In this document: piece by piece, positions 9,079-22,207 of the stretch | Numbering within the stretch: the first letter of the stretch is position 1 | Layout of the letters: every line of letters starts with the position of its first letter | DNA from: Pantoea stewartii subsp. stewartii | Lineage (GTDB): Bacteria; Pseudomonadota; Gammaproteobacteria; Enterobacterales; Enterobacteriaceae | DNA: 64,000 bases | Reading direction: 5' to 3' | Assembly: GCF_008801695.1 (NCBI RefSeq) | Contig: NZ_VZPF01000011.1 | Span: 1-64,000, forward strand | Program-made: the position numbers and the translations under genes | Notes under the pieces: model-generated | The model's database searches: none | Told to the model about the DNA's origin: nothing | The model's input: the letters and a program-made list of their open reading frames with translations, nothing else

Positions 9079-10194
9079 TCAGAGGGCCAGATCCACCCAC
9101 ACCGCCGCATGATCAGACGCTGCATTGACCTCTTTTTTCAGTTCGGGATAGGTTTCCCATTTTACCGGGCGAACCCCGGGCCACATCCCTTTGCGCCACA
9201 CGCCGCCCTTTTCGACCTTTTTCCACAGGGCGGGCGACAGCAAAATATAGTCAATTTTATTACTGGCGCTGCAACCGCCCCAGGTACCGGGATAGCCACC
9301 GTTATCAAACTTTTCATGGGTAAAGATATCTTTCAGGTCGGTGTCCTTCAGCAACGGCGATAAGGCCTCGCTGTCTGGCGTGTCGTTAAAATCGCCCGTG
9401 ATGGCGATCAGGGTTTGCCCGTCTTTAATGCGTTGCTGATATATCGCTTTGACCCGCTCCGCCTGCCGTTTACGGCGGGCGTCAGAGCTGGCTTTTGCAC
9501 CGTACCCTTTGCTTTTAAAATGGTTAACCAGCACAAGCAGGGTTTGACCGTCGGGCAAAGGAATCGTGAATTCGGGACAGTCGCGCGAGAAAATCAGCTC
9601 GCCCTGTTTATCTTTGTCATCGACATGGCTTCGGATTGTGTCGATAGCAAAGTCTGCCGCGCTCATTAGCCCGACATCAATGCCCCGCTCATCGTTGCCA
9701 TCAATCACCATCACATGATTAAACGGCGTGCCGCCGCGTGCAGGCAGCATCGTGTTATTAAATTCCAGCAACGCGGGGCGGCTTTCTGCTTCCACGACCG
9801 TCAGGATATCCGCCCTGAGATCTGTCATGACCTGCGCCGTTAATCCCATAGCAATCTCGTCTATCGGCGCACGTCGCAGTTCCAGCGAACCGACCCAGTC
9901 AGCACGGCCATTGGCGATAATGCGAATGCCGCTGTTGTCTGTGGGTCGGGTCAACAGTTTACCCCGGTTGCGCCGCAGGAGAACAAAAGGCCCGGTGTCT
10001 GACTTTTGCAGTCCCAGCGCCACCATCAGTTCAACCATCTGTTTTTTCATCGCTTCGGTATACTCAGCCTGCCCCAGCAGGGCATTCAGCTCGGCGAATT
10101 TTTCGAGCACCGGTTTTCCTGCACGCCATTCGTTCTGATTCATCGCTCTGGCGCGATCAAACAGGTTTTCAACGTTATACGAAGCCAGCCTCAC
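9079..10194 (-). CDS. Endonuclease/exonuclease/phosphatase-family protein
   Basis: A 371-residue protein of the EEP (DNase I-like) superfamily. It has N-terminal RLASYNVENLFDR (family N-x-N), a catalytic-Glu segment TVVEAESRPAL, the metal/nucleophile-positioning ITGDFNDTPDSEAL near residue 265 and the C-terminal ASDHAAVWVDL (Asp-His). No signal peptide, so cytoplasmic. Members cleave DNA, RNA or phosphoesters, and the substrate here is unknown. It lies between queE and eno on the minus strand, a place where E. coli K-12 has other genes; the distances to its neighbours suggest a single-gene transcript. Confidence 0.78.
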   Translation of the reverse strand: MRLASYNVENLFDRARAMNQNEWRAGKPVLEKFAELNALLGQAEYTEAMKKQMVELMVALGLQKSDTGPFVLLRRNRGKLLTRPTDNSGIRIIANGRADWVGSLELRRAPIDEIAMGLTAQVMTDLRADILTVVEAESRPALLEFNNTMLPARGGTPFNHVMVIDGNDERGIDVGLMSAADFAIDTIRSHVDDKDKQGELIFSRDCPEFTIPLPDGQTLLVLVNHFKSKGYGAKASSDARRKRQAERVKAIYQQRIKDGQTLIAITGDFNDTPDSEALSPLLKDTDLKDIFTHEKFDNGGYPGTWGGCSASNKIDYILLSPALWKKVEKGGVWRKGMWPGVRPVKWETYPELKKEVNAASDHAAVWVDLAL

Positions 10195-10374
10195 AGGTTT
10201 TCTCCTTCAGCCAGTTAATCTTTGCCTGAAAGCGGTGATTCATGCGCCTCAGGCGAGCAACAGGATGCGTCAGATTCGTGTATACAGCGTCAGTATCGGT
10301 GGGTTGTGTTAAGCACAGATGTAAACAGCATAGACGTCGCAGAAAAAGATGAGGAAGCCTGACGGCAAAGGCAT

Positions 10375-10402
10375 AAAAAAACCCGCCACGTGGGCGGGTT
10401 TT
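10375..10402 (-). terminator. Intrinsic terminator of eno
   Basis: AAAACCCGCC (10378-10387) pairs with GGCGGGTTTT (10393-10402) around loop ACGTG. Read on the minus strand the stem ends in a run of seven T (10375-10381), a classical Rho-independent terminator 26 bases beyond the eno stop. Confidence 0.9.
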
Positions 10403-10427
10403 CATCAGAAGTAAGAAGTCAGTAAAC

Positions 10428-11744
<1,317 letters not shown>

Positions 11745-11762
11745 TTAGTCAATCCTAAGACA

Positions 11763-11791
11763 AACAACGCGCGAAAAGTTCGCGCGTTGTT
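11763..11791 (-). terminator. Hairpin in the pyrG-eno gap
   Basis: A perfect 13-bp inverted repeat: arms 11763-11775 and 11779-11791, core AACGCGCG/CGCGCGTT, three-base loop. On the minus strand it is followed only by TTTGTCTT, so it may be a partial terminator that reduces pyrG read-through into eno, or an mRNA-processing or stability hairpin. Confidence 0.6.
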
Positions 11792-11799
11792 CGTTAAAC

Positions 11800-13452
<1,653 letters not shown>

Positions 13453-13666
13453 TTAGGTTTAAAGACGGTGGAATAACCAAGACGGGAAAACAGTATACTG
13501 GAAACCGCCATCAGCCACAATTGATGAATCACATCCCTCTCCTCACGCATTGCTGCGCGTACCTTAGCGGATAGCGGTTAACAAAATGTTGACGTACATC
13601 ACAAAGTTGACGCGAAGCTGAATCGAGTAAGCCCGAGCGCGCACTTTATGCGCAGCGCTGGAATAA

Positions 13667-14455
13667 TCAGCGTTTTTCGTCGGCTTTTACCTGCTGCCAG
13701 GCCGCTTCCATTTGTTCCAGCGTGGCGCCAGGCATAGACAGTCCCTGTGCAGTAATGATTGCTTCCACCGCACGGAAACGGCGCTCCAACTTATCGTTGG
13801 CCTTCTGTAGCGCGATTTCGGCTTTGCTGCCCAAGTGACGCGAGAGGTTAACCGTCGCAAACAGTAAATCGCCGATCTCTTCTTCCAGCTTTTGCGGGTC
13901 GACGACGCTTTGCTGCGCCTCGTGCATCACCTCATCGATCTCTTCATGCACCTTGTCGACCACCGGGCCCAGCGTGGTCCAGTCGAAGCCCACATTGTGG
14001 CAACGCTTTTGAATTTTATGAGCGCGCATCAGCGCAGGCAGCGCTTTTGGAATATCGTCCAGTGCCGAATGCTGGGCTTTCTCTGCCCGTTCCGCGCTTT
14101 TTATCGCCTCCCAGTTTTTCAACACCTCAGCGCTGTTCCCGGCGGTGCCTTCCGCAAAAATATGCGGATGGCGACGTTCCAGCTTGTCACTGATGGCATG
14201 GCAGATATCATCAAAATTAAAGCGCCCCTGCTCCTGTGCCATCTGGGCATAAAACACCACCTGAAACAGCAAATCGCCCAGCTCCCCCCGCAGATCGTCG
14301 AAGTCTTCGCGCTGGATCGCATCCAGCACTTCGTAGGTTTCTTCCAGGGTATAAGGCGCGATGGTGGCAAAGGTCTGCTCGCGATCCCACGGGCAGCCCT
14401 GTTGCGGATCGCGCAGGGTTTTCATAATGCCCAGCAGGCGATCAATTGACGTCAT
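13667..14455 (-). CDS. mazG: Nucleoside triphosphate pyrophosphohydrolase MazG
   Basis: Hydrolyses (d)NTPs to monophosphates and is linked to control of (p)ppGpp and toxin-mediated death in E. coli. I use the ATG at 14455 (262 residues, E. coli 263) because homology begins at TSIDRLLGIMKTLRDP. The longer open frame to 14524 adds non-conserved residues, and AAGGA lies upstream of 14455. Two MazG domains are visible, with metal-binding EETYEVLDA/ELGDLLFQVVFYAQ in the first and EEIDEV/EEIGDLLFATVNL in the second. The mazEF toxin-antitoxin genes that precede mazG in E. coli are absent; relA is only 89 bases upstream. Confidence 0.96.
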   Translation of the reverse strand: MTSIDRLLGIMKTLRDPQQGCPWDREQTFATIAPYTLEETYEVLDAIQREDFDDLRGELGDLLFQVVFYAQMAQEQGRFNFDDICHAISDKLERRHPHIFAEGTAGNSAEVLKNWEAIKSAERAEKAQHSALDDIPKALPALMRAHKIQKRCHNVGFDWTTLGPVVDKVHEEIDEVMHEAQQSVVDPQKLEEEIGDLLFATVNLSRHLGSKAEIALQKANDKLERRFRAVEAIITAQGLSMPGATLEQMEAAWQQVKADEKR

Positions 14456-14544
14456 AGGGTAATCCTTCCGGTGTTCCGTTGGCATAAACGCGGTGATAAA
14501 AGCAGCCAGGCGCACGTCGGTCAAAACGTGCGCCTGATGACAGG

Positions 14545-16776
14545 TTAGTGCAGGCGGCGGGCATCGATGATGTCAGGTACCTGATTGAGGCGAGACAGCA
14601 CGCGCCCCAGGACCTGGTGATTGTAAATCTCGATGTCCATATCAATGGTGGCGAGCTGTTTTTTGGTATCGCTGCGGCTCGATACGCCGAGCACGTTGAC
14701 CTTTTCGTTGGCGAGAATCGTGGTGATATCGCGCAACAGCCCGCTGCGATCGTTAGCCGTGACGCGCACCACCAGCGAATAGCCGCTGGAGTAGCTTTCG
14801 CCCCATACGGCATCGACGATGCGCTCTGGCGCATTGGAGATCAGCTCTGACAGCTGATCGCAGTCGGCACGGTGAATGGAAATACCGCGTCCGTGGGTGA
14901 TAAAGCCGACGATATCGTCGCCCGGGATAGGCTGACAGCAGCGTGCGATATGGTGCATGAGGTTGCCCACGCCTTCCACCACGACGCGACCACTTTCCTT
15001 GCGGGCAGACGGCGCGTGCGATTTTTGCGTCAGCTGACGCAGGGCTTCACGGTCCTGTTCTTCCGCCGTCGGCTTATTAAGCTTGGCCTGCAGGAAATTC
15101 ACCATCTGGTGCAGACGAATATCCCCGCCGCCAATGGCGGCCAGTAACTCGTCCAGCGAGGTGACGTTATAGCGCGGCAGCAGCAGCTTCTCGGCTTCGC
15201 GCAGGCTGATATCCATCTGGTTCAGCTCGTTGTCCAGAATCTGGCGACCGGCGAGAATGTTTTTATCGCGATCCTGCTTACGGAACCAGTTGTGAATTTT
15301 GGCGCGGCCACGGCTGGTGGTGATGAATCCTAAATTCGGGTTCAGCCAGTCGCGGCTTGGATTCGGCTGTTTTTGTGTGATGACTTCAACCTGGTCGCCC
15401 ATCTGCAACTGATAGGTAAAGGGCACGATGCGCCCACCGATTTTGGCACCGATGCAGCGATGGCCGATATCGCTGTGGATATGGTAAGCAAAGTCCAGCG
15501 GCGTAGAACCGGCGGGCAAATCGACCACATCGCCTTTCGGGGTAAAGACGTAGACGCGGTCATCAAACACCTGACTGCGGACCTCTTCCAGCAGCTCGCC
15601 GGAATCGGCCATCTCTTCCTGCCAGGAGATCAGCTTACGTAACCAGGCAATGCGTTCTTCATGGCCTGCCGCCCCACGGGCATGGCTGGACGACGGGCCT
15701 TCTTTGTATTTCCAGTGTGCCGCGACGCCGAGTTCCGCGTCCTCATGCATCTGACGCGTACGAATCTGGATCTCAACGGTTTTACCCTGCGGTCCCAGCA
15801 CTACCGTATGAATGGACTGATAGCCGTTAGGCTTTGGGTTAGCGACGTAATCGTCGAATTCACTGGGCAGATGGCGGTACAGCGTATGTACCGTACCCAA
15901 GGCGCCATAGCAGTCCTGCAAACGCTCAGCCACAATACGCACCGCACGCACGTCGAACAGCTCATCAAAAGCGAGCGATTTTTTCTGCATCTTGCGCCAG
16001 ATGCTGTAGATATGTTTGGGACGGCCGTACACTTCAGCACGAACGCCCTCTTTCGCCATCTCTTTACGCAGGTTAACAACAAAGTTATCGATATATTGCT
16101 CACGATCGATACGACGTTCGTGCAACAGTTTCGCAATGCGCTTGTATTCTTCGGGATGCAGATAGCGGAAGCAGTAATCTTCCAGCTCCCATTTCAGCTG
16201 GCCGATGCCCAGCCGGTTGGCCAGCGGCGCGTAAATATTGGTGCTTTCTTTGGCGGCCAGAACGCGTTCGTCTTCCGGTGCATCCTTCACCTCGCGCAGG
16301 TTCATAATGCGCTCTGCCAGCTTAAGCACCACGCAGCGGAAATCTTCCACCATCGCCAGCAGCATACGGCGCACGTTATCCACCTGCTCTGAGGCCATTG
16401 AATCGTTATGAATGGCTTTCAGCTGGCGAATCGCATCCATATCGCGCACGCCATGTACCAGCGAAACGATGCCTTTGCCCACGGTTTTTTCCAGCTCTTC
16501 TTCGCTGACCACTTCGTCATTGGCGAGCGGGAAAATCAGTGCCGCGCACAGGCTTTCAATGTCCATGCTGAGCATTGAGAGGATTTCCACCATCTCAATA
16601 CCGCGCCACAGCAGCAGCGACTGGTCGGGATGGCCTTGCGTCTGCGCCTCACAATAGCGCCAGGTTTCAGCAAGACGTTCACATGATTGCGGGTTAGCCA
16701 CGCCAAGACTGGCGATCCACTGGTCGAGGGCAAATTCCCCTTCCGTATTTAAATGTGCACTTCTGACCGCAACCAT
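14545..16776 (-). CDS. relA: GTP pyrophosphokinase (ppGpp synthetase I)
   Basis: Ribosome-associated (p)ppGpp synthetase of the stringent response. The 743-residue protein (E. coli 744) has the degenerate N-terminal HD region. The synthetase core is RPKHIYSIWRKMQKK, FDELFDVRAVRI and KPNGYQSIHTVVLGP, followed by QIRTRQMHEDAELGVAAHWKYK. Then come a TGS domain (VYVFTPKGDVVDLPAGSTPLDFAY), the zinc-finger/helical region (HHIARCCQPIPGDDIVGF) and a C-terminal ACT/RRM domain. Its stop is 89 bases from mazG and its start lies 32 bases from the rlmD stop, so rlmD-relA(-mazG) probably share transcripts. Confidence 0.99.
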   Translation of the reverse strand: MVAVRSAHLNTEGEFALDQWIASLGVANPQSCERLAETWRYCEAQTQGHPDQSLLLWRGIEMVEILSMLSMDIESLCAALIFPLANDEVVSEEELEKTVGKGIVSLVHGVRDMDAIRQLKAIHNDSMASEQVDNVRRMLLAMVEDFRCVVLKLAERIMNLREVKDAPEDERVLAAKESTNIYAPLANRLGIGQLKWELEDYCFRYLHPEEYKRIAKLLHERRIDREQYIDNFVVNLRKEMAKEGVRAEVYGRPKHIYSIWRKMQKKSLAFDELFDVRAVRIVAERLQDCYGALGTVHTLYRHLPSEFDDYVANPKPNGYQSIHTVVLGPQGKTVEIQIRTRQMHEDAELGVAAHWKYKEGPSSSHARGAAGHEERIAWLRKLISWQEEMADSGELLEEVRSQVFDDRVYVFTPKGDVVDLPAGSTPLDFAYHIHSDIGHRCIGAKIGGRIVPFTYQLQMGDQVEVITQKQPNPSRDWLNPNLGFITTSRGRAKIHNWFRKQDRDKNILAGRQILDNELNQMDISLREAEKLLLPRYNVTSLDELLAAIGGGDIRLHQMVNFLQAKLNKPTAEEQDREALRQLTQKSHAPSARKESGRVVVEGVGNLMHHIARCCQPIPGDDIVGFITHGRGISIHRADCDQLSELISNAPERIVDAVWGESYSSGYSLVVRVTANDRSGLLRDITTILANEKVNVLGVSSRSDTKKQLATIDMDIEIYNHQVLGRVLSRLNQVPDIIDARRLH

Positions 16777-16808
16777 ATCCTCTCCTGCACAGCGCCCCTG
16801 CCGGACAC

Positions 16809-18128
16809 TTATGTTTTTTTTCTGAACAGCACCATGGATTCGAGATGACGGGTATGCGGAAACATATCCAGCATCGCGACCCTTTCCAATTGGTAGCCCG
16901 CCGACAACAGTGTTTCGCTGTCACGCGCGAGTGTTACAGGATTACACGACACATAGACCACACGCTGTGGTGATAGTTTGACGACATGGGACATGACACC
17001 CGCCGCCCCGGCCCGCGCCGGATCGAGTAACACCTTATTAAAGCCTTGCGTCGCCCAGGGCTGACGCGAAACATCGTCTTCCAGATTGTGCTGAAAAAAT
17101 CTGACGTTTTTAAGATCATTGACCTCAGCATTATACTCTGCCTGCTGGACTAATGCTGCAACGCCCTCCACACCTACGGCATTTTGTACCGTTTTTCCTA
17201 CAGGGAGCGTAAAGTTTCCCATGCCGCAAAACAGGTCCAGCACACGATCGTCAGGCTGTAAATCCAGCCTCGCGATTGCCCTGGCGACCATCTGCTGATT
17301 CACCGTATCATTAACCTGAATAAAATCCTGTGGACTGAAGGTTAGCGTAAGCTGGTGTGAATGATAAAACGGGCGTTGTTCACTGATTGCGCGCAGTGCC
17401 TCGCCGCCATCATCCAAAAACAGCATGAGCTGATGCTGATGCGAAAACCGTTCCAGTTTTGCCATATCGTCAGCAGTTAATGCATCCAGATGACGCAATA
17501 ACATCACCGGCCCGTTATCAGCCAGCACCAGTTCGACATGGCCTAAACGGTTGACAGCATTAAGCGTAGTGAGACAATTGCGCAGCGGAATAATCAGCGC
17601 CTCAAGTTGGGGCACCAAAACGGGGCACTGCTGGATATCGACCAGATCGTTGGTGGCTTCCTGGCGAAAGCCCATCTGGAGCTGCTGTGTTTTGCTGTGC
17701 CACTGCAGGCCAAGGCGGGCACGGCGGCGATAGCCCCAGGCAGGACCGGCGATGATCTCATCCACCGTGATCGGCTGCTTTGCTGCCTGAGTAAGCATTC
17801 GTGCCAGCGCACGCGCTTTACTCTGCTGCTGTAGCGGCTCATCAACATGTTGCTGTTGGCAGCCGCCACAGCGGCTAAAATGCGGACAGCGAGGTTCAAC
17901 CCGTGACGGGCTGTGGTTCAACAGACGCTCTGTTTTGGCGCGAGCATACTGGCGCTTCTCCTCCAGCAGGGTGACTTCCGCCTGTTCGCCGGGCAGCGCA
18001 CCCGCGACAAACAGGGTTTTTCCTTTGTGCCGGGCCACGCCCTGACCGAAAGGATCCAGGTCTTCGATAGTGACGGTCAGCCTTTTTCGGGTCGTCACGC
18101 GCTGTTTTGCGGAATAAAATTGCGCCAT
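16809..18128 (-). CDS. rlmD: 23S rRNA (uracil-1939-C5)-methyltransferase
   Basis: Methylates U1939 of 23S rRNA with SAM. The 439-residue protein (E. coli 433) has an N-terminal TRAM domain (about residues 14-70). An iron-sulfur motif follows: [16 protein letters not shown] near 81, with the fourth Cys in DIQQCPVL. The Rossmann SAM fold has [25 protein letters not shown] and catalytic Cys in [13 protein letters not shown]. Upstream of relA on the minus strand and divergent from barA, as in E. coli. The 87-bp gap to barA must hold both promoters. Confidence 0.97.
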   Translation of the reverse strand: MAQFYSAKQRVTTRKRLTVTIEDLDPFGQGVARHKGKTLFVAGALPGEQAEVTLLEEKRQYARAKTERLLNHSPSRVEPRCPHFSRCGGCQQQHVDEPLQQQSKARALARMLTQAAKQPITVDEIIAGPAWGYRRRARLGLQWHSKTQQLQMGFRQEATNDLVDIQQCPVLVPQLEALIIPLRNCLTTLNAVNRLGHVELVLADNGPVMLLRHLDALTADDMAKLERFSHQHQLMLFLDDGGEALRAISEQRPFYHSHQLTLTFSPQDFIQVNDTVNQQMVARAIARLDLQPDDRVLDLFCGMGNFTLPVGKTVQNAVGVEGVAALVQQAEYNAEVNDLKNVRFFQHNLEDDVSRQPWATQGFNKVLLDPARAGAAGVMSHVVKLSPQRVVYVSCNPVTLARDSETLLSAGYQLERVAMLDMFPHTRHLESMVLFRKKT

Positions 18129-18215
18129 AGTGTAGTTCTTTCTCTTTAAATTCGATGTGCATCCATTTCAGCGACGTGCACAGGGACGTTCAGGCCGAAA
18201 CAGCAGGCGACTATT

Positions 18216-20945
18216 ATGACTAAATACAGCCTGCGGGCGCGAATGATGATTTTAATCCTGGCGCCTACGCTAATGGTAGGCTTGCTGCTCAGCTCATTTT
18301 TTGTGGTGCATCGCTACAATGAATTACAGCGCCAGGTGATTGAGGCGGGGGCAAATATCATTGAACCGCTGGCGGTCTCCACAGAATACAGCATGACCTG
18401 GCACAATCGTGATGCGCTGCGTGAACTGGTGAGTTTACTCCATCACCGCCATTCCGGCATTGTACGGGCCATTTCTGTTTTTGATGATAATAACCAGCTC
18501 TACGTCACCTCCAACACCAACCAAAACCTCAGCCTGAAGACAAAGAAGGCGATCCAGGCGCTGCCCGAGGATGTTTCCCTGGAGGGCAGCGGCAACCTGT
18601 TGATCCTGCGCAAACCCATCACCTCCGAGCGTTACGCCGTGGATGAATTGCCCGGACAGGATGCCAAGCCCGCCGGGAATCCGCTGGGCTATGTGGCGAT
18701 AGAGCTGGATTTGCAGTCCGTGCGTTTACAGCAATACCGGGAAGTCTTTATTGCCACCCTGATGCTGCTGTTCTGCCTGTGTATTGCCATGTTGTTTGCC
18801 TATCGCCTGATGCGGGACGTTACCGGCCCCATTCGCAATATGGTCAGCACCGTTGACCGGATTCGTCGTGGGCAACTGGACAGCCGGGTGGAAGGCCACA
18901 TGCTGGGCGAGCTGAGCATCCTGAAGAATGGGATCAATGCCATGGCGATGTCGCTTACCGCCTACCACGAAGAGATGCAGCACAACATCGATCAGGCGAC
19001 CTGGGACCTGCGGGAAACGCTGGAGCAGCTCGAAATTCAAAACGTTGAGCTGGATCTGGCCAAAAAACGTGCCCAAGAAGCTGCCCGCATCAAATCCGAA
19101 TTCCTGGCGAACATGTCCCATGAACTGCGCACGCCGCTGAATGGCGTGCTGGGCTTTACCCGTCAAATGCTGAAAACGCCGCTGCGCACCACCCAGCGTG
19201 ACTATATGCTGACGATTGAACGTTCGGCCAATAACCTGCTGTCGATTATCAATGACGTACTGGATTTCTCGAAGCTGGAAGCCGGAAAGCTGATGCTGGA
19301 ATCCATTCCTTTCCCGCTTCGCGCCACGCTGGATGAAACGCTGGTTTTGCTGGCCCCATCGGCCCACGAAAAGAAGCTGGAGTTGACGGTGGTATGCGAT
19401 AACAACGTCCCCGACAACGTGATCGGTGACGCGCTTCGCCTGCAGCAAATCCTGATTAACCTGATGGGCAATGCGATTAAGTTCACTGAAAAAGGCACCA
19501 TCAATTTACGGGTTGAGCAACATACCTTTACGGCAACCCAGGTTGAGCTGGAGATTCAGGTGCGTGATACGGGGATAGGCATTTCCGAAGAACAGCAGGC
19601 GCAGCTGTTTCAGGCCTTTCGCCAGGCGGATGCCAGCATTTCCCGTCGCCACGGCGGATCGGGGCTGGGACTGGTGATCACCCAGAAACTGGTGCGGGAA
19701 ATGAACGGGGAGATCACCTTCGTCAGCCGCCAGAATCACGGTTCCACCTTTTGGGTGCGCGTGAAACTTGATCTCAATCCGAATGCACCGAGTATGCCGC
19801 GCGTCCTTGACGCACTATCGAACACCCGTATGGCCTATGTGGAAGCGAATCCCGATGTTGCCAGCGCAGTCGTCGAGATTTTAGGCGCGACGCCGTTACA
19901 GGTAGAGCACAGCTTAACGCTGGAAGGCCTGAGTCAGCCGCGTTATCCCCTGTTGCTGATGGCGATGCCTGTCGATGCCAGCAAGTCGCAGGTGCTGGAA
20001 AGCCGGTTTATCAATTCGCTGCTGGAACGCGCCGATCAGGTCATCATGGCGCTGCCAAGCCCAATGATGTTACTGGCCGATGAGCTAAAAGTACGTGGCA
20101 TTGACGGCTGTATTGCCAAACCTGTCTCACAAACACGTTTACTGCCCATGCTGCTGGAGCTGCATGCCCGCCACAGTAACGATACCTCTTCCTCGCCGCG
20201 TCTGCCGTTAACCGTCATGGCGGTGGATGATAATCCTGCGAATCTCAAGCTGATCGGCGCACTGCTGGAAGAACAGGTTGAGCACAGCATCCTGTGCAAT
20301 AACGCCGAGCAGGCCATCCACGTCGCCCACCGGCAAGCACTGGACGTGATTTTAATGGATATCCAGATGCCCGACATCGATGGCATTCGCGCCAGTGAAA
20401 TTATCCGCACGCTGCCAAACCATGCCAACACGCCGATCGTCGCTGTAACCGCGCACGCGATCGATGGTGAACGTGAGCACCTGATCCGGGCCGGCATGAA
20501 CGACTATCTTGCTAAGCCTATTGATGAAAATAAGCTCAGCCAGGTGTTGACGCGTTATATGCCCAGCCCGGCCAGCGCTGTGCCCGAGGTTCCCCAGATC
20601 CTGCCCACGCTGGACTGGAAACTGGCGTTACGTCAGGCGGCCAACAAACCTGATTTAGCGCGGGATTTATTGCGAATGCTGCTGGAATTTTTGCCGGAAG
20701 TGCACGCTAAGATCGTACAGTACATGGCTGAAAACGATGCGGTTGCCTTGCGGGAAATTATCCATAAACTTCACGGCAGCGCCAGTTACAGCGGCGTACC
20801 GCGGATGAAGCAACTCTGTCGTAAACTGGAAAAAGAACTGCATCAGGCCAGTGATATTGAGGCGCTGGAGCCGGAGTTGCTGGAGCTGCAGGATGAGATG
20901 GAAAATGTGGCCAGACAGGCGCGCCGCGTGCTCGCTATGCCGTGA
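18216..20945 (+). CDS. barA: Tripartite hybrid sensor kinase BarA
   Basis: Inner-membrane sensor kinase that phosphorylates UvrY and thereby drives csrB/csrC transcription. Of 909 residues (E. coli 918), two membrane segments (about 10-32 and 177-197) flank a periplasmic domain. A HAMP linker and coiled coil lead to the HisKA box with His302 ([12 protein letters not shown]), then the ATPase boxes IKFTEKG, DTGIGIS and GGSGLGL. A degenerate receiver is followed by the true receiver (VDDNPANLK, Asp715 in [12 protein letters not shown], Lys in LAKP) and the Hpt domain with His853 ([12 protein letters not shown]). The window also contains csrB with a UvrY-type box, so both ends of the cascade are present. 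uvrY is not in the window. Confidence 0.98.
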   Translation: MTKYSLRARMMILILAPTLMVGLLLSSFFVVHRYNELQRQVIEAGANIIEPLAVSTEYSMTWHNRDALRELVSLLHHRHSGIVRAISVFDDNNQLYVTSNTNQNLSLKTKKAIQALPEDVSLEGSGNLLILRKPITSERYAVDELPGQDAKPAGNPLGYVAIELDLQSVRLQQYREVFIATLMLLFCLCIAMLFAYRLMRDVTGPIRNMVSTVDRIRRGQLDSRVEGHMLGELSILKNGINAMAMSLTAYHEEMQHNIDQATWDLRETLEQLEIQNVELDLAKKRAQEAARIKSEFLANMSHELRTPLNGVLGFTRQMLKTPLRTTQRDYMLTIERSANNLLSIINDVLDFSKLEAGKLMLESIPFPLRATLDETLVLLAPSAHEKKLELTVVCDNNVPDNVIGDALRLQQILINLMGNAIKFTEKGTINLRVEQHTFTATQVELEIQVRDTGIGISEEQQAQLFQAFRQADASISRRHGGSGLGLVITQKLVREMNGEITFVSRQNHGSTFWVRVKLDLNPNAPSMPRVLDALSNTRMAYVEANPDVASAVVEILGATPLQVEHSLTLEGLSQPRYPLLLMAMPVDASKSQVLESRFINSLLERADQVIMALPSPMMLLADELKVRGIDGCIAKPVSQTRLLPMLLELHARHSNDTSSSPRLPLTVMAVDDNPANLKLIGALLEEQVEHSILCNNAEQAIHVAHRQALDVILMDIQMPDIDGIRASEIIRTLPNHANTPIVAVTAHAIDGEREHLIRAGMNDYLAKPIDENKLSQVLTRYMPSPASAVPEVPQILPTLDWKLALRQAANKPDLARDLLRMLLEFLPEVHAKIVQYMAENDAVALREIIHKLHGSASYSGVPRMKQLCRKLEKELHQASDIEALEPELLELQDEMENVARQARRVLAMP

Positions 20946-20963
20946 AAAGCCGGTCAGTCAGCA

Positions 20964-20984
20964 GGCCCCTGAACGCCAGGGGCC
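20964..20984. terminator. Hairpin between barA and garK
   Basis: GGCCCCTG (20964-20971) and CAGGGGCC (20977-20984) form an 8-bp GC stem with a five-base loop, in the 52-base gap between convergent barA and garK. There is no strong T-run on either side. Confidence 0.55.
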
Positions 20985-20997
20985 CCCAAATTAGCGT

Positions 20998-22134
20998 TTA
21001 AAAACCCCCGATTTTCAGGGTGGCCGCCACATTGCGTGCAGTAAGCCGCACATTGTTGCGTGCGCCATCCAGCGCTTCATCCAGCGAACAGATACGGTAT
21101 AGCACGCTGAATACCGCATCAATGCCATGTTGATGAACGACGCCGACATCGTCCGTCAGGCTACCGGCAATGCCAATCACCGGAAGACCAAACCGCTTTG
21201 CAACTTTCGCGACGCCAATCGGCACTTTGCCATTGATACTCTGACTGTCTATGCGCCCTTCGCCCGTAATCACCAGTTGGGCGTCCTGCAACTGCGCCGC
21301 CAGCCCCAGCGCTTCTGTAACGATTTCAATACCGGGGCGCAGGGCCGCCTGGCAAAATGCATACAGTGCGGCCCCCATTCCCCCTGCGGCACCGCCACCG
21401 CTGACCTGCAGGACATCCATGCCCAGATCGCGCTGAATCATCGCAGCATAGTGCGTCAGCGCCTTATCGAGCAGTGCCACCCGTTCAGGTGTTGCGCCCT
21501 TTTGCGGGCCAAAGACCGCCGACGCACCGTCATCGCCTGTCAGCGTATTGGTCACATCACAGGCCACTTCGAAACGGCACGCCCGGATACGGCTGTCCAG
21601 GCGGGAAATATCAATGCGGGCCAGATGCGGCAGCGCGCCGCCGCCAGGGCCAATCTCTTCACCTTGCTTATCCAGCAAACGCGCCCCCAGCGCCTGCATC
21701 ATTCCTGCGCCGCCGTCATTGGTGGCGCTGCCACCAATGCCAATAATGATGTGCTTTACCCCTTTATCCAGCGCGTTTTTGATCAGTTCACCTGTGCCAA
21801 ACGAAGTGGTAATCAATGGGTCGCGCCGCGCCGCCGGGACCAGCTCCAGGCCACTGGCGGCGGCCATCTCGATATAGGCGGTCTCGTCGTTGCCCGACAC
21901 CCCATAGAACGCCTCCACAGGTTCCCCCAGTGGACCGGTCACCTGTAACCTGATCTTTTTTCCCTGGGTTGCAGCGACCATCGCTTCAACCGTGCCTTCA
22001 CCGCCATCAGCGACCGGTATTTTCACATAATGCGCATCGGGGAAAATCTCGCGAAATCCCGCTTCGATTGCCGACGCCACATCCAGGGCAGAGAGACTTT
22101 CTTTATATGAATCCGGTGCGATGACGATTTTCAT
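20998..22134 (-). CDS. garK: Glycerate 2-kinase (GarK/GlxK family)
   Basis: Phosphorylates D-glycerate, the last step of the glucarate/galactarate pathway here. From ATG 22134 the protein has 378 residues (E. coli GarK 381) and begins MKIVIAPDSYKESLSA, the conserved N-terminus. An in-frame ATG at 22176 adds 14 non-conserved residues. Family features are VADGGEGTVEAMVAAT, IIGIGGSATNDGGAGMMQALG, GGGAAGGMGAAL and LVITGEGRIDSQSINGK. It is the last gene of gudP-gudD-garL-garR-garK, 73 bases after garR. The 381-type GarK and GlxK cannot be separated safely by eye, but context favours GarK. Confidence 0.93.
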   Translation of the reverse strand: MKIVIAPDSYKESLSALDVASAIEAGFREIFPDAHYVKIPVADGGEGTVEAMVAATQGKKIRLQVTGPLGEPVEAFYGVSGNDETAYIEMAAASGLELVPAARRDPLITTSFGTGELIKNALDKGVKHIIIGIGGSATNDGGAGMMQALGARLLDKQGEEIGPGGGALPHLARIDISRLDSRIRACRFEVACDVTNTLTGDDGASAVFGPQKGATPERVALLDKALTHYAAMIQRDLGMDVLQVSGGGAAGGMGAALYAFCQAALRPGIEIVTEALGLAAQLQDAQLVITGEGRIDSQSINGKVPIGVAKVAKRFGLPVIGIAGSLTDDVGVVHQHGIDAVFSVLYRICSLDEALDGARNNVRLTARNVAATLKIGGF

Positions 22135-22207
22135 AAGCAATCCAGACGGTATGGTTTGACGATAAGGGAAGGACATTCGCCCGGCATCCCCAGATACCGG
22201 GCAACGC

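Noticed and set aside
10175-10405. A 76-codon minus-strand frame between the EEP gene and eno
   Set aside because: It overlaps the eno terminator and the start of the EEP gene and resembles no known protein.
21127-21948. A 273-codon plus-strand open frame opposite garK
   Set aside because: It is a shadow of the glycerate kinase frame, with no ribosome-binding site and no family resemblance.
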